Assembly (NCBI GenBank): GCA_024637295.1
Contig: JAGXFL010000002.1
Span: 1 to 64,000 of the forward strand
Length of the DNA stretch: 64,000 nt
Direction: 5' to 3'
Origin: Sulfuricurvum sp.
GTDB lineage: Bacteria > Campylobacterota > Campylobacteria > Campylobacterales > Sulfurimonadaceae
Shown here: in pieces, positions 8,776 through 27,292 of the stretch
Layout: every line of letters begins with the position of its first letter
Position numbering within the stretch: position 1 is the stretch's first letter
Made by a program: the position numbers and the translations under genes
The notes under the pieces: model-generated
Seen by the model: only the letters and a program-made list of their open reading frames with translations
Database searches by the model: none
What the model was told of the DNA's origin: nothing

Positions 8776-9975
8776 ATGGCAAAAGAAAAGTTTACACGTA
8801 CTAAACCACACTGTAACATCGGTACTATCGGTCACGTTGACCACGGTAAAACTACGTTGACAGCAGCAATTACCGCTGTTTTGGCAACTAAAACTGGTGC
8901 AAAATTTATGGACTACGATCAAATCGATAACGCTCCAGAAGAGCGCGAGCGCGGAATCACGATCGCTACTTCACACGTTGAGTACGAAACAGAAAATCGT
9001 CACTATGCACACGTTGACTGTCCTGGACACGCCGACTATGTTAAGAACATGATTACGGGTGCTGCTCAAATGGACGGCGCTATTCTTGTTGTTTCTGCAG
9101 CAGATGGCCCAATGCCACAAACACGTGAGCACATCCTTCTTTCTCGTCAAGTTGGTGTACCATACATCGTTGTTTTCATGAACAAAGAAGATTTGGTTGA
9201 TGATGAAGAGCTTCTTGAGCTCGTTGAGATGGAAATCCGTGAACTTCTTGATATGTACGATTTCCCAGGTGACGATACTCCAATCGTAGCTGGATCTGCA
9301 TACCAAGCGCTTGAAGAAGCGAAAAAAGGTATCATCGGTGACTGGGCTGCTAAGATCATCAAATTGATGGATGAAGTAGACCGTTATATTCCTCAGCCAG
9401 AGCGTGAAGTTGATAAAGATTTCTTGATGCCTGTAGAGGACGTTTTCTCTATCTCTGGTCGTGGAACCGTTGTTACTGGTCGTATCGAGCGTGGTACTAT
9501 CAAAATCGGTGAAACTATCGAAATCGTTGGTATCCGTGATACACAAACAACTACCGTAACGGGTGTTGAAATGTTCCGTAAAGAAATGGAAATGGGTGAA
9601 GCAGGCGATAACTGCGGAATCTTGCTTCGTGGTACTAAGAAAGAAGATGTTGAGCGTGGTCAAGTTCTTTGTAAGCCTAAATCAATCAATCCTCACACAA
9701 AATTTGAGGCAGAGATTTACGTATTGAGCAAAGAAGAGGGTGGACGTCATACTCCATTCTTTAACGGTTACCGCCCACAGTTCTATGTTCGTACTACTGA
9801 CTGTACTGGTGCAATCACTTTGCAAGAAGGTACTGAAATGGTTATGCCAGGCGATAACGTTAAAATTTTCGCTGAGTTGATTCACCCGATCGCTATGGAA
9901 GAGGGAACTCGTTTCGCTATCCGTGAGGGTGGACGTACTGTCGGTGCAGGTGTTGTTTCTAAAATCCTTGCATAA
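8776..9975 (+). CDS. tuf: Elongation factor Tu
   Basis: A GTPase that brings aminoacyl-tRNA to the ribosome; 399 residues. Seen motifs are GHVDHGKTT (P-loop), RGITI (switch I), DCPGHADYV (switch II) and NKEDLV (guanine specificity), followed by the two beta-barrel domains. The start at 8776 follows CGGAGG by a good spacing; the longer ORF from 8707 begins inside the promoter. It opens the tuf-rpmG-tRNA(Trp)-secE-nusG block. Confidence 0.99.
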   Translation: MAKEKFTRTKPHCNIGTIGHVDHGKTTLTAAITAVLATKTGAKFMDYDQIDNAPEERERGITIATSHVEYETENRHYAHVDCPGHADYVKNMITGAAQMDGAILVVSAADGPMPQTREHILLSRQVGVPYIVVFMNKEDLVDDEELLELVEMEIRELLDMYDFPGDDTPIVAGSAYQALEEAKKGIIGDWAAKIIKLMDEVDRYIPQPEREVDKDFLMPVEDVFSISGRGTVVTGRIERGTIKIGETIEIVGIRDTQTTTVTGVEMFRKEMEMGEAGDNCGILLRGTKKEDVERGQVLCKPKSINPHTKFEAEIYVLSKEEGGRHTPFFNGYRPQFYVRTTDCTGAITLQEGTEMVMPGDNVKIFAELIHPIAMEEGTRFAIREGGRTVGAGVVSKILA

Positions 9976-9981
9976 TTTTAC

Positions 9982-9997
9982 CCGACCCTAGGGTCGG
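9982..9997 (+). other. Perfect 16-base palindrome (hairpin) between tuf and rpmG
   Basis: CCGACCCTAGGGTCGG is self-complementary and sits 6 bases after the tuf stop and 15 before the rpmG start. No T-run follows, so it looks like an mRNA-stabilising or processing hairpin rather than a full terminator. Confidence 0.6.
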
Positions 9998-10012
9998 AAC
10001 ATAAGGTTTAAC

Positions 10013-10165
10013 ATGCGCGAAAATATACATTTAGCTTGTGAAAAGTGCACACGTCGTAACTATCACATCACTAAGAATAAAAAAACTCATACTGAGAAGT
10101 TCTCAGCAAACAAATTTTGTAAATTCTGCCGTGAGCATACTGTTCACAAAGAAGCAAAACTTTAA
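10013..10165 (+). CDS. rpmG: 50S ribosomal protein L33
   Basis: A 50-residue protein absent from the ORF track because of its length. It reads MRENIHLACEKC and continues to an NKFCKFCREH segment, giving the two CxxC pairs of the zinc-binding form of L33. The start ATG 10013 is preceded by ATAAGG. Its place between tuf and tRNA-Trp/secE is the usual one in this phylum. Confidence 0.96.
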   Translation: MRENIHLACEKCTRRNYHITKNKKTHTEKFSANKFCKFCREHTVHKEAKL

Positions 10166-10169
10166 GTTG

Positions 10170-10187
10170 TCCCCTTCGGGGATTTTT
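10170..10187 (+). terminator. Short intrinsic terminator after rpmG
   Basis: TCCCC TTC GGGGA followed by TTTTT lies between rpmG and tRNA-Trp. The stem is only 5 base pairs, so termination is probably partial, leaving read-through into tRNA-Trp, secE and nusG. Confidence 0.55.
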
Positions 10188-10189
10188 AT

Positions 10190-10265
10190 AGGTCAGTAGC
10201 TCCAATGGTAGAGCGCCGGATTCCAAATCCGATGGTTGCGGGTTCGAATCCCCCCTGGCCTGCCA
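10190..10265 (+). tRNA. tRNA-Trp (anticodon CCA)
   Basis: A 76-base tRNA with acceptor AGGTCAG/CTGGCCT, discriminator G and an encoded CCA. The anticodon loop TTCCAAA gives CCA for tryptophan. Two stem positions do not pair: C27-A43 at the base of the anticodon stem (CCGGA/TCCGA) and C50-C64 in the T stem (GCGGG/CCCCC). The identity is clear and the mismatches are reported separately. Confidence 0.95.
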
Positions 10266-10329
10266 CTAGCATTTTAAACTAATGATGCTTTCGGGCTTTA
10301 TTCGTTGGAAATGTCCTAAGGATCATGGT

Positions 10330-10515
10330 ATGAAAAACAGTGTAAGTAATTATTTCAGATCTGCAAAGCTGGAGTTGGCAAAAGTTATTTTTCCAACAAA
10401 GCCGCAAGTAAAACAAGCATTTATTGCGGTTATAGTAGTTGTAACGTTTGTCGTTCTTTTCTTGGCATTGGTTGACTTTACTATGTCATCATTATTATCA
10501 GCAATTTTGGGTTAA
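10330..10515 (+). CDS. secE: Preprotein translocase subunit SecE
   Basis: A 61-residue single-span SecE of the short bacterial type, the essential clamp of the SecYEG channel. It has an amphipathic N-terminal stretch (NYFRSAKLELAKVIFPTK) and one hydrophobic helix (AFIAVIVVVTFVVLFLALV). The ORF track starts at 10282; ATG 10330, 7 bases after AAGGA, gives the expected length. It lies directly before nusG as in most bacteria. Confidence 0.93.
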   Translation: MKNSVSNYFRSAKLELAKVIFPTKPQVKQAFIAVIVVVTFVVLFLALVDFTMSSLLSAILG

Positions 10516-10524
10516 GGAAAAAAT

Positions 10525-11055
10525 ATGGCACACCGTTGGTACTCGATTCAAACTTATGCCGGTAGCGAACGCAGTGTAAAAGCTGCAATCGAAAACATTA
10601 TTGCTGAGAATCATCTTGAAGAAGTGATTACGGAAGTCATCGTCCCTACGGAAGATGTTATTGAAGTAAAAAATGGTAAGAAAAAAATTACTGAGCGCTC
10701 ACTTTACTCTGGATATGTATTTGCTAACATGGATTTGAGTGTTGATTTGCAACACAGAATCCAATCGTTGCCAAGAGTAGCAGGATTTATCGGTGAGGGC
10801 AGTAAGCCAACCCCGTTGAGCGATAACGATATTAACGTTATCTTGGACCGTGTAGCTAATCGTGCTGCTCCTAAACCAAAAGTCTATTTTGACAATGGTG
10901 AGATGGTCCGTATCGTCGATGGTCCGTTTGCAAATTTTACGGGTACTGTTGATGAATATGATCTTGAGCATGGTACGTTGAAATTGAACGTTTCTATCTT
11001 CGGGCGTAGTACCCCGGTTGATATATCGTATACACAAGTCGAAAAAATAATTTAA
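10525..11055 (+). CDS. nusG: Transcription termination/antitermination protein NusG
   Basis: A 176-residue RNA polymerase-binding factor that links transcription with Rho and the ribosome. The N-terminal NGN domain begins RWYSIQTYAGSE, the usual signature, and the C-terminal KOW domain is seen as NGEMVRIVDGPFANFTG. It has a GGAAAAAAT leader before its ATG and is 9 bases after secE. Confidence 0.97.
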   Translation: MAHRWYSIQTYAGSERSVKAAIENIIAENHLEEVITEVIVPTEDVIEVKNGKKKITERSLYSGYVFANMDLSVDLQHRIQSLPRVAGFIGEGSKPTPLSDNDINVILDRVANRAAPKPKVYFDNGEMVRIVDGPFANFTGTVDEYDLEHGTLKLNVSIFGRSTPVDISYTQVEKII

Positions 11056-11076
11056 TCTCAAAAAAAGGAAGCACAA

Positions 11077-11502
11077 ATGGCAAAGAAAATTACGGGTTAC
11101 ATTAAGTTACAAGTTCAAGCTGGCGCGGCTAATCCGGCTCCACCGGTAGGCCCTGCACTTGGTCAACGTGGTGTTAACATCATGGAATTTTGTAAGGCGT
11201 TTAACGAGCGTACAAAAGATAAGGCAGGTTTTAAACTACCTGTTGTTATCACTGTATATGCAGATAAAACGTTTTCATTCATCACAAAACAGCCCCCGGC
11301 ATCTGCTCTTATCATGAAAGCAGCTGGTCTTAAAAAAGGGACTGACAATGCATTGAAAAACAAAGTGGGTAAAATCACTAAGGCTCAATTGATGGAAATC
11401 GTTAAGCAAAAAATGCAGGATATGAATACAGATGATGTTGAAGCAGCTGCTGCAACTATTTCTGGTTCAGCACGTTCAATGGGTGTTGACATAGTCGACT
11501 AA
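11077..11502 (+). CDS. rplK: 50S ribosomal protein L11
   Basis: A 141-residue protein of the GTPase-associated centre. The N-terminal [20 protein letters not shown] is the family signature, and the C-terminal RNA-binding domain ends with SARSMGV. AAAAAAGGAAG gives the ribosome site. It is followed by a 65-base spacer and rplA. Confidence 0.98.
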   Translation: MAKKITGYIKLQVQAGAANPAPPVGPALGQRGVNIMEFCKAFNERTKDKAGFKLPVVITVYADKTFSFITKQPPASALIMKAAGLKKGTDNALKNKVGKITKAQLMEIVKQKMQDMNTDDVEAAAATISGSARSMGVDIVD

Positions 11503-11567
11503 ACGAATACCTCTTCGACCGCAAAGAGACTAAATTATGCGGCAGATTCTATTTACGGAGAATTACC

Positions 11568-12263
11568 ATGGCAGGAAAACGCTATAAATTACTAAGTGAA
11601 AAAATTGATTTGACAAAAAGCTACAGTGTAGCGGATGCATCAGTTTTTTTACAAGAACTTAAATCTGCAAAATTTGACGAAACCGTCGAAATTGCACTTA
11701 ACCTAAATGTTGATCCTCGTCACGCTGACCAGATGATCCGTGGCGCTGTTGTGCTTCCTCACGGTACGGGTAAAGTGGTTCGCGTTGCAGTATTTGCAAA
11801 AGGTGCTAAAGCTGATGAAGCAAAAGCTGCCGGTGCTGACATTGTTGGTGCTGAAGAGCTTGTAGATATGATTAAAGCTGGCGATATGCCATTTGATATC
11901 GTTGTTGCTGCACCAGATTGTATGGGGCTTGTTGGTCAAGTTGGTCGTATCCTTGGGCCAAAAGGTATGATGCCTAACCCTAAAACAGGTACTGTTACTG
12001 CTGACATCGCTAAGGCTGTTTCCAATGTTAAAGGCGGACAAGTTAATTTCCGTGTTGACAAAAAAGGAAACATCCATGCGGGTGTTGGTAAAGTAAGTTT
12101 TGACGCTGCTAAAATTGAAGAAAATATCAAAGCATTCGTCGGTGCTATCAATCGTGCAAAACCTTCGACTGCAAAGGGCCGTTATATCAAAAATGCGGCA
12201 CTTTCATTGACAATGAGCCCGGCAGTTAAATTTGATATTCAAGAGCTTCTTGACATTCGTTAA
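11568..12263 (+). CDS. rplA: 50S ribosomal protein L1
   Basis: A 231-residue L1-stalk protein, which in other bacteria also represses the L11-L1 mRNA. Seen signatures are [21 protein letters not shown], the [14 protein letters not shown] loop and the C-terminal [16 protein letters not shown]. The spacer upstream (11503-11567) could hold the regulatory site, but only weak pairing is visible there. Confidence 0.98.
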   Translation: MAGKRYKLLSEKIDLTKSYSVADASVFLQELKSAKFDETVEIALNLNVDPRHADQMIRGAVVLPHGTGKVVRVAVFAKGAKADEAKAAGADIVGAEELVDMIKAGDMPFDIVVAAPDCMGLVGQVGRILGPKGMMPNPKTGTVTADIAKAVSNVKGGQVNFRVDKKGNIHAGVGKVSFDAAKIEENIKAFVGAINRAKPSTAKGRYIKNAALSLTMSPAVKFDIQELLDIR

Positions 12264-12389
12264 TTAACTTTTTACATACCTCCTCTTTGTAGAGGAGTAA
12301 TTTATCTTATGGACTTAAGACAGTAGGGGGCGCAAGCCTTAATCAGATCTTTCTGCCCCGCTTGAAGTTGTGTCTGGAAAGGAGAAACG
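12264..12389 (+). promoter_or_regulatory. Structured leader of the L10-L12 unit (L10 leader type)
   Basis: The 126 bases between rplA and rplJ carry the hairpin CTCCTC-TTTGTA-GAGGAG, then AGGGGGCGCAAGCC and a TCTTTCTGCCCCGCTTG stretch that can pair back, then a strong GGAAAGGAG ribosome site. Position and structure fit the known L10(L12)4-binding leader that controls rplJL translation. The pairing was made by eye. Confidence 0.6.
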
Positions 12390-12869
12390 ATGAACAAAAC
12401 ACAAAAATCAGAGATAGTTAATACTCTTACTCAAGAGTTTAAATCAGCTGCTGCTGTAGTAATGTGTGATTACCGTGGGCTTACTGTATCCGATCTAGAA
12501 GAATTACGTAAGATCGCTCGCGCTAAAGAGACAAAAGTTCAAGTGGTTAAAAATACGCTTGCTTCTATTGCTTTGGCGAATGCAGATATGACGGGTATCA
12601 CGATTACTGATACCAATATTTTTGTTTGGGGTGAAGATTCGATTGCTGCTGCAAAAACTGTAGTAGAGTTTGCAAAAGCAAAAGAAAAATTTGCAATTCG
12701 TACGGCTTACATCGATGGTCAAGCTGCTGATGAGAAAAAAGTACGTGCATTTGCAACACTTCCTGGTCGCGAAGAATTGCTTGGTATGTTGGCATCTGTT
12801 TGGATGGGTCCAGTACGCAATTTCACAATCGGTCTCGATGCGCTTAAGCGTCAAAAAGAAGCAGCTTAA
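12390..12869 (+). CDS. rplJ: 50S ribosomal protein L10
   Basis: A 159-residue base of the L7/L12 stalk. Recognisable parts are VVMCDYRGLTVSDLEELR and VKNTLASIAL in the rRNA-binding domain, with the C-terminal L12-binding helix (VRNFTIGLDALKRQKE). It is preceded by a strong GGAAAGGAG site and the structured leader. Confidence 0.97.
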   Translation: MNKTQKSEIVNTLTQEFKSAAAVVMCDYRGLTVSDLEELRKIARAKETKVQVVKNTLASIALANADMTGITITDTNIFVWGEDSIAAAKTVVEFAKAKEKFAIRTAYIDGQAADEKKVRAFATLPGREELLGMLASVWMGPVRNFTIGLDALKRQKEAA

Positions 12870-12931
12870 TCGCTGTTTTAATATAACGCCGAATTTAATA
12901 TCGGCATAAAAAAATAATTTAGGAGAATACA

Positions 12932-13300
12932 ATGGCTGTTACAAAACAAGACGTTCTTGAGTTTATCTCAAACCTTTCTGTCCTTGAGCTTTCTGAGCTT
13001 GTAAAAGAATTCGAAGAAAAATTCGGAGTATCTGCTCAACCTGTTGCGGTTGCTGGTGGTGCTGTTGTAGCTGAAGCTGCAGAAGAAAAAACTGAGTTCG
13101 ATGTTATCCTTAAAGACGCTGGTGAAAAGAAAATCAACGTTATTAAAGTAGTACGTGCACTTACTGGTCTTGGTCTTAAAGAGGCAAAAGACGCTGTTGA
13201 TGGAGCACCTACAACACTAAAAGAAGGCATCAATAAAGAAGATGCTGAAGCCGCTAAAAAAGAGCTTGAAGAAGCTGGCGCAGTAGTAGAAATCAAATAA
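12932..13300 (+). CDS. rplL: 50S ribosomal protein L7/L12
   Basis: A 122-residue stalk protein. It has the N-terminal dimerisation helix ([21 protein letters not shown]), an Ala/Val-rich hinge and the C-terminal factor-binding domain ([13 protein letters not shown] and [16 protein letters not shown]). The leader has an AGGAGAA site. It precedes a hairpin-rich spacer before rpoB. Confidence 0.98.
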   Translation: MAVTKQDVLEFISNLSVLELSELVKEFEEKFGVSAQPVAVAGGAVVAEAAEEKTEFDVILKDAGEKKINVIKVVRALTGLGLKEAKDAVDGAPTTLKEGINKEDAEAAKKELEEAGAVVEIK

Positions 13301-22118
<8,818 letters not shown>

Positions 22119-22119
22119 G

Positions 22120-22139
22120 TTTTTGGCTTCGGCCAAAAA
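22120..22139 (+). terminator. Hairpin after rpoC
   Basis: TTTTTGGC-TTCG-GCCAAAAA is an 8-bp stem with a UUCG loop directly after the rpoC stop. The T-run on one side and A-run on the other make it a likely terminator of the rpoBC transcript. Confidence 0.7.
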
Positions 22140-22211
22140 TTATAATAGTATCTTTCTTACTTCTTCAATTAAAACTTCCTTAAAATAAGCTATATTTAAT
22201 CAAAAAACAGG

Positions 22212-22217
22212 TATAAT
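22212..22217 (+). promoter_or_regulatory. Putative -10 box of rpsL-rpsG-fusA
   Basis: TATAAT preceded by AAAAAACAGG lies 68 bases before rpsL and after the rpoC terminator, so the str operon probably has its own promoter. Confidence 0.6.
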
Positions 22218-22285
22218 TGCGCGTTTATTAGTCCCCTATGGGTGGACTAAAATTCTACTGGAACATTTCAAAACAAGGAGATTGT

Positions 22286-22666
22286 ATGCCAACAATCAAC
22301 CAGCTTATTCGTAAAGAGCGACAAGCGGTAGTGAAAAAATCAAAATCACCCGCTTTGGTGTCATGCCCACAACGTCGTGGTGTATGTACTCGTGTATATA
22401 CTACAACCCCAAAGAAACCTAACTCGGCACTTCGTAAAGTTGCTAAAGTTCGTTTGACTTCAGGGTTTGAAGTTATTAGTTATATCGGTGGTGAGGGTCA
22501 CAACTTGCAAGAGCACTCTATCGTTCTTGTTCGTGGTGGTCGTGTTAAAGACTTACCAGGGGTAAAATACCATATCGTTCGTGGTGCTCTTGATGCTGCG
22601 GGTGTTAAAGACCGTAAAGTATCTCGTTCTAAATACGGAACGAAAAAAGCTAAGGTTAAAAAATAA
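22286..22666 (+). CDS. rpsL: 30S ribosomal protein S12
   Basis: A 126-residue decoding-centre protein. [19 protein letters not shown] carries the lysines linked to streptomycin sensitivity, and [13 protein letters not shown] the second loop; both look wild type. The start ATG 22286 follows ACAAGGAG; the ORF-track start at 22238 is upstream of this site. It heads the rpsL-rpsG-fusA unit. Confidence 0.97.
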   Translation: MPTINQLIRKERQAVVKKSKSPALVSCPQRRGVCTRVYTTTPKKPNSALRKVAKVRLTSGFEVISYIGGEGHNLQEHSIVLVRGGRVKDLPGVKYHIVRGALDAAGVKDRKVSRSKYGTKKAKVKK

Positions 22667-22714
22667 TCATTTAACCCGACAAGATTCGGTTTATGATGAC
22701 CGTTTTTTGAGTAA

Positions 22715-23206
<492 letters not shown>

Positions 23207-23224
23207 GCTTTTTTATAACCTTTC

Positions 23225-23244
23225 GGTAACCTCTTTTGGTTACC
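23225..23244 (+). other. Hairpin between rpsG and fusA
   Basis: GGTAACC-TCTTTT-GGTTACC is a perfect 7-bp stem with a 6-base loop in the 75-base spacer. It is not followed by a T-run, so attenuation or mRNA processing is more likely than full termination. Confidence 0.5.
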
Positions 23245-23281
23245 ATTCTCCCAATAAAAACTACTTTTTAAGGCTATTATC

Positions 23282-25366
23282 ATGGCAAGATCCCACAAAC
23301 TAGAAGACGTTAGAAATATCGGTATTGCTGCACACATTGATGCGGGTAAGACTACTACGACTGAACGTATTTTGTTCTACACAGGTGTTTCACACAAGAT
23401 TGGTGAAGTTCACGAAGGTGCTGCGACTATGGACTGGATGGAGCAAGAGCAAGAGCGTGGTATCACGATTACTTCTGCTGCGACAACTTGTGAATGGAAC
23501 GGTAAGCAAATCAATATTATTGATACTCCGGGCCACGTTGACTTTACTATTGAAGTTGAGCGTTCTATGCGTGTACTTGATGGTGCTGTAGCCGTTTTCT
23601 GTGCAGTTGGTGGTGTTCAGCCACAATCTGAGACAGTATGGCGTCAAGCTAACCGTTATGGTGTTCCACGTATGGTTTTCGTTAACAAAATGGACCGTAC
23701 CGGTGCTGATTTTTATAACGTTGAAGAACAAATTCGTCTTCGTCTTAAAGCAAATCCAATCGCTATTCAGTTGCCAATCGGTGCTGAAGATGGTTTTAAA
23801 GGGATTGTTGATCTCGTTAAGATGAAAGCTATCCTTTGGGATGATGATGCTGCAATGGGTTCAAACTATCATGAAGCAGAAATCCCTGCGGATATGGTAG
23901 AAAAAGCGAATCAATACCGTGCACAAATGATGGAAGCGGCTGCTGAGGGCGACGATACTTTGATGGAGAAATTCTTCGAAGAGGGTGAGCTTACGAACGA
24001 AGAGATCATGCGCGGGATCAAAGCTGGATGTCTTAAGATGGAAATCATCCCAATGACATGTGGTACTGCGTTTAAAAACAAAGGGGTTCAGACTCTTTTG
24101 GATGCGGTTGTCGATTATCTTCCATCTCCTCTTGAAGTTGCTGCAATTACAGGAACAAAAGAAGACGATGAAGAAGTTGAAGTAGCTGTTGAATCACGTG
24201 ATGATGCTCCATTCGCCGGTCTTGCATTTAAAATCATGACCGATCCGTTCGTAGGTCAATTGACATTCGTACGTGTATATCGCGGTGTTCTTGAATCTGG
24301 TACGTATGCTTACAACACCATCAAAGGTAAAAAAGAGCGTATCGGACGTATCGTTAAGATGCACGCTAACAAGCGTGAAGAGATCAAAGAATTGTATGCC
24401 GGTGAAATCGGTGCGGTTGTTGGTCTTAAAGATACAACAACAGGGGATACGTTATGTTCAGAAGATGATCGTCTCATTTTGGAGCGTATGCACTTTCCAG
24501 AGCCGGTTATCTCGGTTGCGGTTGAGCCTAAAACGAAACCTGACCAAGAAAAAATGGGTATTGCTCTTGCAAAACTTGCAGCAGAGGATCCTTCTTTCCG
24601 TGTTCACACAGACGAAGAAACAGGTCAAACGATCATCTCTGGTATGGGTGAGCTTCACCTAGAGATTCTTGTTGACCGTATGTTCCGTGAGTTTAAAGTT
24701 GAAGCGGAAGTTGGTGCTCCACAAGTTGCTTACCGTGAGTCGATTCGTGCGGAAGTCAAACAAGAGTACAAATACGCAAAACAATCAGGTGGACGTGGAC
24801 AATTTGGTCACGTTTATCTCATCGTTAAGCCAGGCGAGCCTGGTACTGGTTATACTTTCCACAACGAAATCAAAGGTGGGGTTATTCCAAAAGAATACGT
24901 TCCTGCCGTTGAAAAAGGGTGTAAAGAGGCAATGCAAAAAGGTGTTCTCGCAGGTTACCCGATCGAAGACATCGAAGTTACTTTGTATGACGGTTCATAC
25001 CATGAGGTTGACTCCTCTGAGATGGCATTTAAATTGGCTGCATCTATGGGATTCAAAGAGGCTTGCCGTAAAGCAAACCCTGCAATCCTTGAGCCAATGA
25101 TGAAAGTTGAAGTAGAAGTACCTGAAAACTTCATGGGTGACGTCATCGGCGACCTTAACCGTCGTCGTGGACAAGTTAACAACATGGGTGACCGTTCTGG
25201 TAACAAAATTGTTGATGCGTTTGTTCCATTGTCAGAAATGTTTGGTTATTCAACGGATCTTCGTTCTGCTACCCAAGGACGTGCAAGTTATTCTATGGAA
25301 TTCGATCACTATGCTGAAGTTCCACGTAACGTTGCTGAAGAGATCATCAAAAAGCGTAACAGCTAA
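23282..25366 (+). CDS. fusA: Elongation factor G
   Basis: A 694-residue translocation GTPase. [14 protein letters not shown] (P-loop), [20 protein letters not shown] and [10 protein letters not shown] mark the G domain; GRGQFGHV and the C-terminal GDLNRRRGQ segment mark domains IV and V. The usual third gene of the str operon, with tuf placed elsewhere (8.8 kb). A clear terminator follows. Confidence 0.99.
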   Translation: MARSHKLEDVRNIGIAAHIDAGKTTTTERILFYTGVSHKIGEVHEGAATMDWMEQEQERGITITSAATTCEWNGKQINIIDTPGHVDFTIEVERSMRVLDGAVAVFCAVGGVQPQSETVWRQANRYGVPRMVFVNKMDRTGADFYNVEEQIRLRLKANPIAIQLPIGAEDGFKGIVDLVKMKAILWDDDAAMGSNYHEAEIPADMVEKANQYRAQMMEAAAEGDDTLMEKFFEEGELTNEEIMRGIKAGCLKMEIIPMTCGTAFKNKGVQTLLDAVVDYLPSPLEVAAITGTKEDDEEVEVAVESRDDAPFAGLAFKIMTDPFVGQLTFVRVYRGVLESGTYAYNTIKGKKERIGRIVKMHANKREEIKELYAGEIGAVVGLKDTTTGDTLCSEDDRLILERMHFPEPVISVAVEPKTKPDQEKMGIALAKLAAEDPSFRVHTDEETGQTIISGMGELHLEILVDRMFREFKVEAEVGAPQVAYRESIRAEVKQEYKYAKQSGGRGQFGHVYLIVKPGEPGTGYTFHNEIKGGVIPKEYVPAVEKGCKEAMQKGVLAGYPIEDIEVTLYDGSYHEVDSSEMAFKLAASMGFKEACRKANPAILEPMMKVEVEVPENFMGDVIGDLNRRRGQVNNMGDRSGNKIVDAFVPLSEMFGYSTDLRSATQGRASYSMEFDHYAEVPRNVAEEIIKKRNS

Positions 25367-25382
25367 GAGATTTTCTCTCCTC

Positions 25383-25409
25383 TGCCCTTCGGGGCATTTT
25401 CCTCTTTTT
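25383..25409 (+). terminator. Intrinsic terminator after fusA
   Basis: TGCCC-TTCG-GGGCA followed by TTTTCCTCTTTTT, 17 bases after the fusA stop, closes the ribosomal block. A small AGAGA/TCTCT stem lies just before it. Confidence 0.8.
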
Positions 25410-25520
25410 ACCCTTCTAAATTTTTATTTATATTTTTAATACTTCAAAAAAATTAGCTTTAAAGCAACAATATTATAAAGTAGAGTGAGATTATTCAATA
25501 AATTTCGTAAAGGTTTAAAA

Positions 25521-25595
25521 ATGAAAAAAAATGAAAGTTCATTTACTTTAGGCGTTGCATTAAGTTCAGATTTTTTCAGACAGCTAATAAAGTAA
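25521..25595 (+). CDS. Possible 24-residue peptide upstream of the caspase-like gene
   Basis: ATG 25521 is preceded by AAAGGTTTAAAA and opens a 24-codon frame (MKKNESSFTLGV and on to RQLIK) that stops 4 bases before the GTG start of the caspase-like gene. The spacing suggests translational coupling or a leader peptide, but a fragment of a lost gene or chance is possible. It resembles nothing I recognise. The surrounding 25410-25520 is AT-rich spacer with no other visible feature. Confidence 0.35.
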   Translation: MKKNESSFTLGVALSSDFFRQLIK

Positions 25596-25599
25596 AATA

Positions 25600-27114
25600 G
25601 TGAAAATCAGCTTACTCCTTTTATTTATTCTTTACCCATTATTTGCCTTTGATATATCTGGCGATTATTCTGGACTTTATCGTTATTATGACCAGAATAG
25701 AAATAGTGAAATCGGAAATTTCACTATTCAAATTAAACACAATGGCAACAAGATCAAGGGAGTAATAAAAGAGCCTAGAACTACATTTGGACCCAATGAG
25801 ACTTATTTATATTCTGATTTTGAAGGTGAAATAATTGGAAATGAAAATAATTTTGAAATTAAATTGACAAAGCAATACCGCTATAATCAAAATCATTTGG
25901 TTAATTATCACGGTAATTATAAAATTACAAATGGAGAAGTTGCTGGTGAATGGAATATAGGTGCCTACAAGGGTGACTTTAAAATATTTGGCATAAATTC
26001 TCAAGAAGAAGTTGATTTAGAAGCCCCAAAAATTCTAATCACAAAACCTTTTGTAGAATTGATAGGGAATAACTCTATGCGGGCATTAAAAATTATAAAA
26101 ATAAACACATTGGAAATTGAAGGTATTGTTTCTGATAATATTGCCATAGATTCTGTTCTTATAAATGGCGTAAAAGCGCAGCTAAAAAAACCATCAGAAG
26201 AAGAGCAGTCTATGATTATTGGCAAGAGTATGAAGTTTTTTTTATTGCTTGATCAAAATTTGTTAACAACGCAATATCATGTTGAAGTGACTGATATTAA
26301 TGGCAATAAAAATGCATTTACATTTGTTGTTGATAGAAGTAATACGTCTAATATAAAAACTGATAATATTATTTCGGAGAAAAATAAAAATAAAATTGCT
26401 GTTTTAATAGGTATAAATACATATTTGTATTGGCCTGGTCTTGAATTTTCCGTGAATGATGCCAATGCAATGGAAAGTTATTTAAAAAAGCATGGGTATA
26501 GAATAATTAAGCTTTTAAATCAAGAGGCTACGCGGGCAAATATATTAAAAACAATCGGATACAGCGTTCCTAATACAGTTAATGAAAATGATTCGGTACT
26601 TATATATTTTGCAGGACATGGTCATACAGAAAGTTTGATAGATGGAAATAAAGAAGGCTATATTATTCCAGTTGATGCTAACACAGAAGATCCATTTTTA
26701 TCAGCAATATCTATGCAACAACTAAAGAGTATCGTTAATCGAACAAAAGCAAAACATATACTTTTTTTAATGGATTCTTGTTATTCAGGTATGGGTTTTA
26801 CAAGATCAGCAGGTATCTCCAAAAATGACAATGAATATATTCGTAAAGTATCGTCGTATCGCGCTGTTCAAATGATAACAGCTGGTGGCATGAATGAACA
26901 AGTATTGGAAGAAAAAGGTCATGGTGTATTTACGCAAGCACTACTTGATGGATTAAGCGGGAAGGCTGATTTTGATAAAGATGGATTTATTACTGGAAGC
27001 GAGCTTGGTACTTTCATAAAACCTGAAGTAACGCGTAAATCAAATAATAAGCAAACTCCAAATTTTGGTAGATTTGAGGGAGAAGGAGAATTTATTTTTA
27101 ATACTCAATTTTAG
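25600..27114 (+). CDS. Secreted caspase-like (peptidase C14, metacaspase type) protein with EF-hand
   Basis: A 504-residue protein. Residues 1-16 look like a Sec signal peptide (KISLLLLFILYPLFAF). Residues 18-130 are a beta-rich domain; 140-245 look Ig-like. The caspase p20 fold starts near 264 (KIAVLIGINTY). The catalytic dyad is His340 in FAGHGH and Cys394 in LMDSCYSG. Near the C-terminus, DFDKDGFITGSE (457-468) is a full 12-residue EF-hand loop, suggesting calcium control. It starts with GTG and is visibly more AT-rich than the ribosomal genes beside it, which suggests acquisition. The substrate is unknown; proteolytic activity is inferred from the intact dyad. Confidence 0.85.
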   Translation: MKISLLLLFILYPLFAFDISGDYSGLYRYYDQNRNSEIGNFTIQIKHNGNKIKGVIKEPRTTFGPNETYLYSDFEGEIIGNENNFEIKLTKQYRYNQNHLVNYHGNYKITNGEVAGEWNIGAYKGDFKIFGINSQEEVDLEAPKILITKPFVELIGNNSMRALKIIKINTLEIEGIVSDNIAIDSVLINGVKAQLKKPSEEEQSMIIGKSMKFFLLLDQNLLTTQYHVEVTDINGNKNAFTFVVDRSNTSNIKTDNIISEKNKNKIAVLIGINTYLYWPGLEFSVNDANAMESYLKKHGYRIIKLLNQEATRANILKTIGYSVPNTVNENDSVLIYFAGHGHTESLIDGNKEGYIIPVDANTEDPFLSAISMQQLKSIVNRTKAKHILFLMDSCYSGMGFTRSAGISKNDNEYIRKVSSYRAVQMITAGGMNEQVLEEKGHGVFTQALLDGLSGKADFDKDGFITGSELGTFIKPEVTRKSNNKQTPNFGRFEGEGEFIFNTQF

Positions 27115-27185
27115 CATACCTAAATCTATATTCCAACAAACTTGTTGATGCCTTTGGCTTCGCTAACCGCTAAGGCACTAAAGCT

Positions 27186-27202
27186 TGCCTCTTTATGAGG
27201 CA
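27186..27202 (+). terminator. Weak hairpin downstream of the caspase-like gene
   Basis: TGCCTC-TTTAT-GAGGCA, followed some 12 bases later by CCCCCTTTTTATT. A weak terminator is the likeliest role. The rest of the 175-base spacer shows nothing else clear. Confidence 0.4.
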
Positions 27203-27292
27203 GATTCATCTTCCCCCTTTTTATTAATATCCCTCTTAGTATTCCTCATCTAGAATAGATAATATTATCTTATATTTTATGTGGAGATTATG

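Noticed and set aside
8971-9663. 230-residue ORF antisense to tuf
   Set aside because: It is a shadow of the strongly biased tuf codons, with no ribosome site and no recognisable domain.
9982-9997. Perfect palindrome as a phage or island attachment site
   Set aside because: It lies between two conserved ribosomal-block genes with no second copy or mobile gene nearby; an RNA hairpin is more likely.
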